Shown: in pieces, positions 28,663 to 36,599 of the stretch | Layout: each line of letters opens with the position of its first letter | Position numbering within the stretch: the first letter of the stretch is position 1 | Source of the DNA: Chitinophagaceae bacterium | GTDB lineage: Bacteria; Bacteroidota; Bacteroidia; Chitinophagales; Chitinophagaceae | Length of the DNA stretch: 64,000 nucleotides | Assembly: GCA_947381435.1 (NCBI GenBank) | Contig: CANCVE010000007.1 | Span: 21,826-85,825, forward strand | Reading direction: 5' to 3' | Translations under genes and position numbers: made by a program | The notes under the pieces: generated by a model | The model's input: the letters and a program-made list of their open reading frames with translations, nothing else | What the model was told of the DNA's origin: nothing | Database searches by the model: none

Positions 28663-28875
28663 TTATTGAGCATTCGGTGAAGCCTCCGGAACTACTTCCT
28701 TTGGCTCTTTGGGTAATAAGGTAATGAGTCCGAAAAGCTCCTGATGTGCAGCTTCCTGATCTTCCAGTGAAAGATGAGCAAATATTTTTCGCTCATCAGC
28801 TTTCAGACTCTTTACATTTTTATGCTCTTTGAAATGGGTAACATTGATGTGCACCCCTTTGATTCTTGCCTGCAT
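28663..28875 (-). CDS. Small hypothetical phage protein
   Basis: This 70-residue protein is basic in the N-terminal half (RIKGVHINVTHFKEHKNVKS) and acidic in the C-terminal half. It lies between the tail tube candidate and the 66-residue gene. A hairpin of the type AAAGGCAGCAG / CTGCTGCCTTT (28614-28645) separates it from the downstream gene and could be a terminator or processing site. Function unknown. Confidence 0.55.
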   Translation of the reverse strand: MQARIKGVHINVTHFKEHKNVKSLKADERKIFAHLSLEDQEAAHQELFGLITLLPKEPKEVVPEASPNAQ

Positions 28876-28920
28876 CTTAACTGCTTTAAATATGATTTAA
28901 AAAATATTGAAAATCACCTA

Positions 28921-29841
28921 TTAAGGGATAACAATATCTATACTTTGAACAATCTCATAGCCGCTAACATTCAAAGCTTTCAAAGCTGTAGCACCAGTAC
29001 CACTCACTGTATAAGTCTTACCAGACGTGTAAGTCCCTGTTACATTCAATTGCCCACCAACAATGCTTATTGCACTAGGGGTAACAACTGTGCCAGCTGC
29101 CTTATCAACTACTTTCAACGCACTCAAATCAGCAATTGCAGGGAAAGCTGCAACTAAATCAGTTTGGCTACCAATAGTCTGAACGCCAAGCTTGATTATA
29201 GTAGTAGAAGCTGCTGCTGGTTTGGTGAATTGAGCATCAACTAAACCAGCGATATCCAAAAGATATTGGTCAGACTGAGCAATGCTGAACTGCTGAATAT
29301 AAGGATCAGGTGCAATGTTCAAAGTGAACGGGATTTGATACTCAGTCTTTAAGGTTGCGTTTTCTGGTGTAGGTGCATAAGCAACATTCAAAGGAAAACC
29401 ACTGAATGAACCATCACTATTTGCTTTTCTGTTTACCCTTCCAAATTTATCCACTTCAATAAAAGCCCAATTTCCAAAAGCATTGAAGCTGTTCAAAGCA
29501 CGAGCGTATGCTGCCCCTCCTTTGTTGGTTAAGAAAGTTCTTGTTATAGTGCCATTACGAATAAAGGCCATGCTGCCATCATCATAAGTAACTGTTACAT
29601 CACTTTCCTTGCCATCAGTAATAGTCCTGATATTGGCAACATTGCCAAAAATTGGAAAGAACCTTTTCAACGTAGCGTGAATCTGGGTGATCAGATAAGC
29701 TAGAAAATCTACCTCATCCGATGCTTGCCATTTTACGGTTGCAGGCATCAATATTATAAGCACCGGTGCGCCCATTCTCACTGCGCAATCAATACCTGTA
29801 TTCTTTGGTGCAGAACCAACTGCACAAGGTTGTAATAACAT
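28921..29841 (-). CDS. Probable major tail protein with C-terminal Ig-like domain
   Basis: This is a 306-residue protein. The first 200 residues are beta-rich and fit a tail tube subunit by position and size. The last 85 residues or so (TVVTPSAISIVGGQLNVTGTYTSGKTYTVSGTGA) look like an added Ig-like or beta-sandwich domain, as in lambda gpV. Its leader lies alone between two gaps, in line with high expression. The call rests on context and fold-like pattern, not on family recognition. Confidence 0.6.
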   Translation of the reverse strand: MLLQPCAVGSAPKNTGIDCAVRMGAPVLIILMPATVKWQASDEVDFLAYLITQIHATLKRFFPIFGNVANIRTITDGKESDVTVTYDDGSMAFIRNGTITRTFLTNKGGAAYARALNSFNAFGNWAFIEVDKFGRVNRKANSDGSFSGFPLNVAYAPTPENATLKTEYQIPFTLNIAPDPYIQQFSIAQSDQYLLDIAGLVDAQFTKPAAASTTIIKLGVQTIGSQTDLVAAFPAIADLSALKVVDKAAGTVVTPSAISIVGGQLNVTGTYTSGKTYTVSGTGATALKALNVSGYEIVQSIDIVIP

Positions 29842-29871
29842 GATTTAAAAATTAAAATTGTGAAAAATTGA

Positions 29872-30429
29872 TTACCCCGTTGGTAATTGAAAGGTGAGCT
29901 GTAAGTCGTAAATCTCTATTGCATCAACATAATCTCCAAAAATAATACCTCCGCCATCCTTTGGAGGTGGTGAACCAGGATTATCCCTTTTCCTGTGAGG
30001 GATATAATCTGGATGCTCCAAAACAATATTCTTATTCCTTGCAAGTTGTTTCTTGAACTCCTGATAAACAGGATAAAGAACATTCTTGAAAGTCTGTTGA
30101 TACCTTGCTTCTGGAGTATCTGTATTGTTAGAAAGAACTGCAATGACAATTTTTGGAATCTTTACGTTTACATAGTAATCACCTCCAACTACTTCATCAA
30201 AAGGCATAAACAATGCGAATAGTGGATACTTTGAGTTTTTTATTGTCTGATCAGTGCTATTATTCATTTTTTGTAAGGCAGTCAGTATTTGTAATGATCT
30301 ACCATAAGAATAATTCAGGGATAAAGACTTAGACTCTAAAGAAACTATCATAGCATCGGTAATGTCTTTGAAAACATCAACGATTACCAATGACTCCTGG
30401 TTCCCACTATTCACATTGCTTAAAGCCAT
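29872..30429 (-). CDS. Probable tail completion/terminator-type protein
   Basis: The 185 residues include a conserved-looking core (NSKYPLFALFMPFDEVVGG and YVNVKIPKIVIAVLSNNTD) that resembles structural joining proteins of Bacteroidota phages. It lies between the signal-peptide gene and the tail tube, where tail terminators are often found. Its ATG shares a base with the upstream TAA (TAATG), so the two are translationally coupled. Confidence 0.45.
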   Translation of the reverse strand: MALSNVNSGNQESLVIVDVFKDITDAMIVSLESKSLSLNYSYGRSLQILTALQKMNNSTDQTIKNSKYPLFALFMPFDEVVGGDYYVNVKIPKIVIAVLSNNTDTPEARYQQTFKNVLYPVYQEFKKQLARNKNIVLEHPDYIPHRKRDNPGSPPPKDGGGIIFGDYVDAIEIYDLQLTFQLPTG

Positions 30430-30860
30430 TATTCAGTAGTTTTTCTGGCTAATAATGTTCCTGTGAAACTTCCAGACATTGTACCCGTGCCGGTCCACTT
30501 CACACCATAATACTTGTAGCCTCTCTGCAGGCTATATGCTTTGCCTTGAGAAGAAGTATTAGCAACTGTGAAAGTATCTTTTGATACAGTACTGATATCA
30601 TAGAAGTTAGTCCCATCGTTACTTGCAATAGGAACAATCGTTCCGCCAAGAGTACCGCTTATACTAGTCACCTTAACCGTAATGGTTACAGTTTCTTTGT
30701 AGCCATTTACCTGTTTCCACAATACCTTACTGGCTGTGTTTGTTACAGTATCTATGGTATTGCCATAAGTAGGAGATACAAGCGCAATCTGCGCCTTTGT
30801 TTGTACTGCTGCCATTAATAAGCCAATGGCAAAAAGCTGAATTAAAAGTATTTTTTTCAT
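30429..30860 (-). CDS. Sec-signal protein within head-tail module
   Basis: This 143-residue protein starts with a strong signal peptide (LLIQLFAIGLLMAAVQTKAQ) followed by a beta-rich domain of about 120 residues (VTITVKVTSISGTLGGTIVP). It is translationally coupled to the next gene and embedded between head-completion and tail genes. Phage structural subunits do not normally carry Sec signals, so this could be a periplasmic factor, a lysogen surface protein, or a decoration protein with a processed leader. Confidence 0.6.
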   Translation of the reverse strand: MKKILLIQLFAIGLLMAAVQTKAQIALVSPTYGNTIDTVTNTASKVLWKQVNGYKETVTITVKVTSISGTLGGTIVPIASNDGTNFYDISTVSKDTFTVANTSSQGKAYSLQRGYKYYGVKWTGTGTMSGSFTGTLLARKTTE

Positions 30861-30890
30861 TGTAAAATAATTTGCGGATTTCAGCCGCCG

Positions 30891-31436
30891 TTAAAAAATA
30901 GGGTTCATAAAACCAAAATGCTTAAGTGCGTGAAACTTATCAATTGGATCCCACTCTGGGTAGACTGTTGGGTTTTGCTCAATAAACTCAACCAATATCA
31001 TTACTTGTGTTCGCATTTCATTCCAGGCACTTGCCATTTTCTTTCTTGGAGAAACGGTAGTTGCATTTTCAGAGGAAGCTATTACTTCAGCTACCCCGGT
31101 TGATTGGGTGATATTATTGCGAGTATACCAGTAATAAACATAGTTAGCTATTGGGCTAGTCTTCTCAGTATCGCTAAGGTTAATCACCAATCCATCCCAT
31201 TTTGTTGTACGGCCATTCCAATCAGTATATTCCTTTCCGTTCAGAATATCCTGAAAACGAGCAGCACTTGGTGTTGCCAAATAAGCCTTGTATAATGGGT
31301 ACCCTAAAGCATTTTGTAAAAACCTAGTCTCATATTTTTGTATGAACCAGTTAATTGTAGAAGCAATAGAAGCATCACCACTATTTGGAATGTTGATGTT
31401 TGCAACAAAAAAGGAAGGACTGATGATATTTGCCAT
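30891..31436 (-). CDS. Head completion/adaptor-like protein
   Basis: The 181 residues are helical with a segment INWFIQKYETRFLQNALGYP typical of a small family of Bacteroidota phage proteins found after the capsid gene. Position directly downstream of capsid genes suggests the head-tail adaptor (gp6/gp15-like). The family name is not certain. Confidence 0.5.
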   Translation of the reverse strand: MANIISPSFFVANINIPNSGDASIASTINWFIQKYETRFLQNALGYPLYKAYLATPSAARFQDILNGKEYTDWNGRTTKWDGLVINLSDTEKTSPIANYVYYWYTRNNITQSTGVAEVIASSENATTVSPRKKMASAWNEMRTQVMILVEFIEQNPTVYPEWDPIDKFHALKHFGFMNPIF

Positions 31437-31439
31437 GTC

Positions 31440-31847
31440 TTACTCAGTTACCAGTGTAGCAATTCCTTGCTTGATGAATATTTCAGCATTATTCCTGTGA
31501 ACTTCTTTTATCTCTCCATCAAGAAAAAACTTGGACTTGCTCCAATCTGCAGGATATGCTATTTGCACTTTTACAAGTTCGCTTTCGGTAGCTGCCAAAT
31601 GTTCAATCGCCAACTCAACGGAAACATAAGTAGTATTACTGGCAATAATAACGGCATCACCTTCATCCGCCTTTACCTCCGGCGAATCCTGTTTTGCCTC
31701 TAATTCTTCAGCAATAGATGAATCATTAATATCGCCAACTACTTCATCTACTTTATCAGCAGTCTCAACAGTTGTTTGATTTGGTAATTTATCTTTTACT
31801 ACTTCATCCGCCTTTACCTCCGGCGAATCCTGTTTTGCCTTCCTCAT
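31440..31847 (-). CDS. Acidic capsid-region protein with internal repeat
   Basis: The 135 residues split into an acidic, disordered N-terminal half with two identical 12-residue segments (AKQDSPEVKADE) and a folded C-terminal half (AIEHLAATESELVKVQIAYP onward). The C-terminal part may be a small head protein; the N-terminal part looks like a flexible linker that grew by duplication. It ends three bases before the next gene starts. Confidence 0.5.
   Translation of the reverse strand: MRKAKQDSPEVKADEVVKDKLPNQTTVETADKVDEVVGDINDSSIAEELEAKQDSPEVKADEGDAVIIASNTTYVSVELAIEHLAATESELVKVQIAYPADWSKSKFFLDGEIKEVHRNNAEIFIKQGIATLVTE
31661..31699. repeat. 39-bp in-frame direct repeat, copy A
   Basis: This copy is identical over 39 bp (13 codons) to 31802-31840 within the same gene. 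The length is a multiple of three, so the reading frame is kept. Perfect identity implies a recent duplication or ongoing slippage. Confidence 0.9.
31802..31840. repeat. 39-bp in-frame direct repeat, copy B
   Basis: This copy is identical to 31661-31699. Recombination between the two would delete 47 codons and leave the frame open. Confidence 0.9.
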
Positions 31848-31891
31848 AAAATGAAATTTATGTGGTTATTTAAAAATTGTTTAAATCAATC

Positions 31892-33211
31892 TTACGATGT
31901 GATCAATGCCTTAACGGTTGCGAAATCAGAACCTGATACAATCGCTACTTTTCTAATTGTAGAAATGTAGTTAAAGTAGTATTGCTCCATAACGATGCTG
32001 AAAGCGTTGTTGCCAAAGTCATTGCCATTGTAACCAACTTTCACAATCAACCCACCACGAAGGATAACATTGTATTGTTTCAAGTCGCCTACTAAAATGG
32101 CATCGGCACCCATTGTAGGATTACCTACAAAACCAATACCTGCAAGAACATCTGGAGGATTCAAGTAAGCACCTTGGGTGTTCTTGATGATACCCATACG
32201 ATACTTCTTATTAGTGCCCATTACAGCAGCATTTGCTTTAGCGCCGAAGGTTGCATTTTCAACCTGTGCAGCCATGGCAGCAATAACATCAAACTCATTA
32301 ACGTTTGCGATTCCATCAGTGCCTTTAAATGCAGCAGCTTCACCATTTGCATTGTATGCAGTAGCATTTGCAATGATGTCAGGCAATATTGCTTGGTTAA
32401 CACGATTGATAACATCAATACGTCCTACATTCAAGATATTGCTTTCCAACTGACCAAAGTCCATTTGAAACTCTTGAGTCATACCAATCAAAGTAGCTTC
32501 CTTTTTATAAGTCGCACTCTTCAATTGATACTTGTATTGAGTTGCTGGCTTAGTAGCACCTTCAGTAGTTGTAGCAGATGCACCATCTTTTGCTTGTTCA
32601 TCAAACCACATTACAAATGGAGTTGCGTTAAAGTCAGCAGAAATAGTGTTTACTAAATCAAATACCCATGAAGTATTACGGTATTGGTTGTTAATCATCG
32701 CGCCAGCTCCTACACGCAACAACGTTGCTGCATCTAAAGACTGTGTAATAGAAGAAACACCACCACCAATGCCATCAATAGTACCGATAGTGCCAGCAGT
32801 TTTATTGGTTAACTCAACAGCTTTCATGACAGGTTGACCCTGTGCATTGAACTGAACCATATAGGTTTTAGTTCCAACACCATTGTCATACACCTTTCGC
32901 AAAGCTTCCTCATCATCCTTCAGCGTTTGCGCTATACTCTTTTTGCCTTCACTTGCGTTGCCTAATTTCAAAGCAACTTCTGCAAGTGTAGTACCTTGCT
33001 TTTCAGCAATTGTTTTAACTGCTTCAATAGCAGATTCAGCAGATTTCTTGTACTCTGTAAACTGCGCCTCAGTGATGCCACCGTTTTGCTTTGCTACCTC
33101 TGTAGCAAATGCCTTCATCTTAACATCGTAAGCTTCCAGCTCTTTTTTAATTGCAGCGGCGGCATCTGCGCCAACCTTTACCTGCAATGCATTTAATTCT
33201 TCTTGAGTCAT
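31892..33211 (-). CDS. Major capsid protein (HK97 fold)
   Basis: This is a 439-residue protein. The first 110 residues or so are coiled coil (LNALQVKVGADAAAAIKKEL onward), as in the HK97 delta domain that acts as a scaffold and is removed by the protease. The rest has the HK97 pattern, with a segment QFNAQGQPVMKAVE and a C-terminal SFATVKALITS. Location directly after the prohead protease supports the call. No separate scaffold gene is needed. Confidence 0.85.
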   Translation of the reverse strand: MTQEELNALQVKVGADAAAAIKKELEAYDVKMKAFATEVAKQNGGITEAQFTEYKKSAESAIEAVKTIAEKQGTTLAEVALKLGNASEGKKSIAQTLKDDEEALRKVYDNGVGTKTYMVQFNAQGQPVMKAVELTNKTAGTIGTIDGIGGGVSSITQSLDAATLLRVGAGAMINNQYRNTSWVFDLVNTISADFNATPFVMWFDEQAKDGASATTTEGATKPATQYKYQLKSATYKKEATLIGMTQEFQMDFGQLESNILNVGRIDVINRVNQAILPDIIANATAYNANGEAAAFKGTDGIANVNEFDVIAAMAAQVENATFGAKANAAVMGTNKKYRMGIIKNTQGAYLNPPDVLAGIGFVGNPTMGADAILVGDLKQYNVILRGGLIVKVGYNGNDFGNNAFSIVMEQYYFNYISTIRKVAIVSGSDFATVKALITS

Positions 33212-33228
33212 CTCAATGATTTTTTTTG

Positions 33229-34203
33229 TTAAATAAATTTTGTTTCTGTAATGGCTGTCAGCAAATCAAATGTTCCCACCTCCGCAGCCGTGTTGGATGG
33301 TGATACAAACTGACCGCATGTTGGACAACTTGCAGGGCCTTCATTGGGCACTTGTATTGTTGCTGCACATATTGGGCAGATTGCCACTTGTTTGTTATTA
33401 TCTGTAGTTGACGGCTGATGCTTATGAGTGCCTTCAGGCGGCTCATTACCAGTGTCGGTTACTTCCAATGTTGGTGTAAGTTGATTTGATCCAAACAAAA
33501 CACATGAATTCTCCATTATTTTTATTTCTGGAACTATCCAGAAATAGCCACGTTCATCAATTACATCTTTGTTAATTACCTTGTCGTAATATTTCTTCCA
33601 TAACTCATAATGAGGTAAATCATCCTTATCATTAATGCAAAGACCTATTGATACATAGCAAAGACCAATGGAGTGCTGGTTTATCTTTCCATTTTTGTAG
33701 AACTTATAAGTGTCCTCATTGTAATCCTCACGAACATCTGTTTCCATTACAAATGCAGTAGTGGTGCCAGGAACAGACAACCCAAGTTCCTTCAATGAAA
33801 GCTTTTGAGTATAAACAGCAGTAACGTCACCTACATGATTGGTGGATGTATGAACATGGTCAGCAATATGAGGAATCAATATCCCTTTTTCAGAAATTGA
33901 CTTGTCGTAGCAGGTATCAGTAAGTACATCCATTTGCGAATCGCACCACCATGCCGTATTGCCTACTACTTTAACGTGCAATGTCCCGTTTTCCATTTCA
34001 GAATCATTTCCATCACCATCGCCGTCTTTCTTTGATTTGGTTGTAGCAAACTTTGTCTTAGAAATGATGGAAGGCTGACAAACAACAGAATCTGTGTATT
34101 TGATGCCTGCTTTCTTTTGGGCAATCAATTGTTTTTTGTTTGCAGTTATGAACTGAAACAATGCTTTGCCTGTGATGCCTTCTGGAATGATGATTCTACT
34201 CAT
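33229..34203 (-). CDS. Prohead protease-like protein with C-terminal zinc ribbon
   Basis: The 324 residues lie 17 bases before the capsid gene, the usual place for the maturation protease. A histidine in NGKINQHSIGLCYVS (about residue 170) matches the active-site pattern of HK97-type proteases (HSIG). Unusual is the C-terminus, where CPICAATIQVP and CPTCGQF form a four-cysteine zinc ribbon of about 25 residues. The ribbon may bind DNA or the capsid and be lost on self-cleavage. Confidence 0.65.
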   Translation of the reverse strand: MSRIIIPEGITGKALFQFITANKKQLIAQKKAGIKYTDSVVCQPSIISKTKFATTKSKKDGDGDGNDSEMENGTLHVKVVGNTAWWCDSQMDVLTDTCYDKSISEKGILIPHIADHVHTSTNHVGDVTAVYTQKLSLKELGLSVPGTTTAFVMETDVREDYNEDTYKFYKNGKINQHSIGLCYVSIGLCINDKDDLPHYELWKKYYDKVINKDVIDERGYFWIVPEIKIMENSCVLFGSNQLTPTLEVTDTGNEPPEGTHKHQPSTTDNNKQVAICPICAATIQVPNEGPASCPTCGQFVSPSNTAAEVGTFDLLTAITETKFI

Positions 34204-34208
34204 TGCTG

Positions 34209-34328
34209 TTACTTTTTTACAATTTGACCACTCTTGACCTGACTATCCTTGATAGCCTTTATTTCTGCCAATGCCTGCTTATCAATTTCAGGCTTAGGCT
34301 TTTCTGTGCTAATTGTTGCGTTACTCAT
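34209..34328 (-). CDS. 39-residue small phage protein
   Basis: A short ORF fills the gap between the DUF2829 gene and the protease. It reads MSNATISTEKPKPEIDKQAL and ends QVKSGQIVKK, a charged helical peptide with an ATG preceded by an A-rich leader, as its neighbours have. Tight spacing on both sides (5 and 13 bases) supports it being translated. Confidence 0.5.
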   Translation of the reverse strand: MSNATISTEKPKPEIDKQALAEIKAIKDSQVKSGQIVKK

Positions 34329-34341
34329 GACTGATTTTTTT

Positions 34342-34662
34342 TTAATCAATAATTATCCAATCATCGCAGAATATATCTTCTACTGTTGGTACCCATGTTG
34401 ATATTACATTACTACTATTTACCCAACAAATCTGGTTAGTATAATAGATAGCATCAATTTGGACATTAGTATTGTTAAACCTTTTTTCAAATTGATCTTT
34501 CACAACTTGTGGCAATGATTGCATCTTAGGAACTATCTCTTTGCCGATTGTAGCAGGAACTTGTTTAAAAACAAATATTCCACATTCAAACCAGCCAACT
34601 CTTGATATTACTTTACCACTTTTAAGGGCTTCAATAGCCTCTCCGAATTTCAAAATATCCAT
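34342..34662 (-). CDS. DUF2829 protein, Tad2-like (Thoeris anti-defence) family
   Basis: The 106 residues have the DUF2829 layout: an N-terminal FGEAIEALKSGKVISRVGW (the [AG]L..GK...R.GW signature), a middle NQICWVNS and a C-terminal WVPTVEDIFCDDWIIID (the W.P...D....DW signature). Tad2 of this family was shown to sequester the gcADPR signal made by Thoeris defence, and some homologues bind CBASS cyclic nucleotides. Whether this member does is inference. It lies between portal and protease genes, an accessory position within the head module. Confidence 0.7.
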   Translation of the reverse strand: MDILKFGEAIEALKSGKVISRVGWFECGIFVFKQVPATIGKEIVPKMQSLPQVVKDQFEKRFNNTNVQIDAIYYTNQICWVNSSNVISTWVPTVEDIFCDDWIIID

Positions 34663-34664
34663 AA

Positions 34665-34967
34665 CTAACTATTTACGTTTGATTTGACAACATTTAATAC
34701 TCCATTCATATACGCCCTGATTCCTTCCTGACCATTCTTTAACCAAGCATTCTTAAACCTTCTGCCATGATTCCTTGCTACTTGCAAAGGAGAATTGTAT
34801 AGATACATTTTATCAGGGTCAATAGGCTTCCCATCAATCTCTTTAATCGTTCCCCACTCCAGAATCTCACTGCCCTTTAGCAAATGCTTTTCATGAGACT
34901 CAGTCATAATCAATGGCATATTCTTAGCCATGCTCTTGATTGCCTTCAATCTTGCTTTCTTACCCAT
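34665..34967 (-). CDS. Hypothetical phage protein next to portal
   Basis: This is a 100-residue basic protein (MGKKARLKAIKSMAKNMPLI start) with a region SPLQVARNHGRRFKNAWLKN. It overlaps the portal gene by 8 bases and precedes the DUF2829 gene by two. No family recognised. It may be a small head morphogenesis factor or DNA-binding protein. Confidence 0.55.
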   Translation of the reverse strand: MGKKARLKAIKSMAKNMPLIMTESHEKHLLKGSEILEWGTIKEIDGKPIDPDKMYLYNSPLQVARNHGRRFKNAWLKNGQEGIRAYMNGVLNVVKSNVNS

Positions 34968-36516
34968 TTGAATTTGAATTATCTTGAGTACTATTATTAC
35001 CAGCAGTCATTAATGAAGCAGTGTTGGCATCAATTCCAAATAATATCTGAATGGTGTTTGACCTCGCTTCATCACTCAATCCGGCAGATGTCAATACATT
35101 AACAAGGCTTTCAACACCACCCACACCAATAATGCTTGCTAATGGGACATCTGTCTTTTTTAAGTCGGATGCTCTTATGTCTCCATCCGCTCCAATCCCT
35201 GGCCTTCCTAATGACTCTAGCCATTGGTTATGCGTAATTAATCCTGCCTCAAATTCAATTTTCAAAGCTTGATTAAGGATTAGTTTTGCAGTCGCTCGCT
35301 TAACATCATCTTCCTGCAATGCAGGTAGATGAGTAAAATCAGTAGTTATTTTTAATCCTAAAGATTCCAATCCTAGCAATGCTCCAAGTTGCTCATCATC
35401 GCTATCGCAATCGGGAATGATTGCATTTGTATAGAGGTTTCTTTCTGCAATATCTTGATTATCAAACTTTGCATCAACCAATCCCATTAAATAAGGAGGA
35501 TAGTTTAACTGGTCGCAGATAATCTTTGCGTCTTGGAGTTCACCTTCTAATAATTGTAATTCCTGAACATTGAATCCAACTGTTTGAAGCTTCAGTTTAG
35601 CATCAGTAATGATTGCTTTTCGCTGTCCAGACATGATACCGTACTGAAGAAAGTCTTTGTGTAATTCTTCTTTTGCATCTGAATCAATTGGAAATAACCC
35701 TTGCTCTGGGTTATCTGCACTATCATTTGTTAATAGCCATTGTGGGCCACGCTCCTGAGTAAGACTACCACGACTATTTAAAGAAGATATAAGGTTGTTG
35801 ATTGGCTTCTCGATTGCAAATAGTCTTGAATCTGGAAGGTGCAAGGAAACATTATTAGTGTTGCCATTATACATGTAAGTACCGGTACTTATCTGATTTT
35901 CTTTGATGAAGAAAACTGAATCAGTATTCAGATAAACTGAATGCCCCATGTAAGTAAGCAATATGGAAGTAAAAGGCTTGGCGTCGGACTCATAAAACAG
36001 GTTGGTGTTCGTTTGAGCCAATATCATCCAAGGTGGCAAGTTCCAAAGCTTCCATTTGCTAAAATCATTCTCAAATCCTACTGGCTTGATGACCAGTACC
36101 GGGCAATATCCATAAATCTGTTTGTATACTGATTGTTGAGCCTTGAATTGTTTGCCACTCTGTATAGGGTTTGGTTTCTTTAAAAGCTTTCTGAGCGCAA
36201 TAGCTTGTGTAGTAGTAGCCTCTTGATTATTCTCATCAACTACCTTGGTAACACCATTGATTATGCAGCTTGCTTTTTTGTTGATGATACTCGAAACTAC
36301 AGGGCATTGCTGATAAGCAACTAATGATGAATTGAAGTTTCCCCAGATGAAAGCCTTATCAGCTCCATTAACACCAAAGAAAAAAGAACCATTACGATAT
36401 CGTGATGGTTGTATGAGTTCTGACTCAACAGACTTGGTATTAATGGCAGCTATTTTGATTGCATTGCCAATATTACCCTTCATTAATTCTTTGCCTGCGG
36501 CTGCGAATTTGCTCAT
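34960..36516 (-). CDS. Phage portal protein
   Basis: This is a 518-residue protein between terminase and capsid-protease genes. It has a typical portal order: an N-terminal domain, a beta-rich wing (SILLTYMGHSVYLNTDSVFF) and helical stem (GLESLGLKITTDFTHLPALQ, then LNQALKIEFEAGLITHNQWLE). The motif WLESLGRPGIGADGD resembles the C-terminal region of SPP1/HK97-type portals. It forms the dodecameric DNA channel of the capsid. Confidence 0.85.
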   Translation of the reverse strand: MSKFAAAGKELMKGNIGNAIKIAAINTKSVESELIQPSRYRNGSFFFGVNGADKAFIWGNFNSSLVAYQQCPVVSSIINKKASCIINGVTKVVDENNQEATTTQAIALRKLLKKPNPIQSGKQFKAQQSVYKQIYGYCPVLVIKPVGFENDFSKWKLWNLPPWMILAQTNTNLFYESDAKPFTSILLTYMGHSVYLNTDSVFFIKENQISTGTYMYNGNTNNVSLHLPDSRLFAIEKPINNLISSLNSRGSLTQERGPQWLLTNDSADNPEQGLFPIDSDAKEELHKDFLQYGIMSGQRKAIITDAKLKLQTVGFNVQELQLLEGELQDAKIICDQLNYPPYLMGLVDAKFDNQDIAERNLYTNAIIPDCDSDDEQLGALLGLESLGLKITTDFTHLPALQEDDVKRATAKLILNQALKIEFEAGLITHNQWLESLGRPGIGADGDIRASDLKKTDVPLASIIGVGGVESLVNVLTSAGLSDEARSNTIQILFGIDANTASLMTAGNNSTQDNSNSNG

Positions 36517-36535
36517 TTGAAAATAAAGATAGGAT

Positions 36536-36552
36536 GTAAATATAATGTTTAC
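36536..36552 (-). promoter_or_regulatory. Late promoter/operator element, copy 2
   Basis: The same 17-mer GTAAATATAATGTTTAC as at 17871 and 40061, here 20 bases before the portal gene. The 83-base gap that follows the large terminase gene contains little else. On the minus strand TATATTTA and a second TATCTTTA lie downstream of the left arm. Confidence 0.55.
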
Positions 36553-36599
36553 TATTTAAAACATATTCACAAGTGTTTAAAAGTTGGAATTAGCAAGAT

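Noticed and set aside
32174-32656. Plus-strand 160-codon frame within the capsid gene
   Set aside because: It is an antisense shadow of the major capsid protein gene with no promoter or leader.
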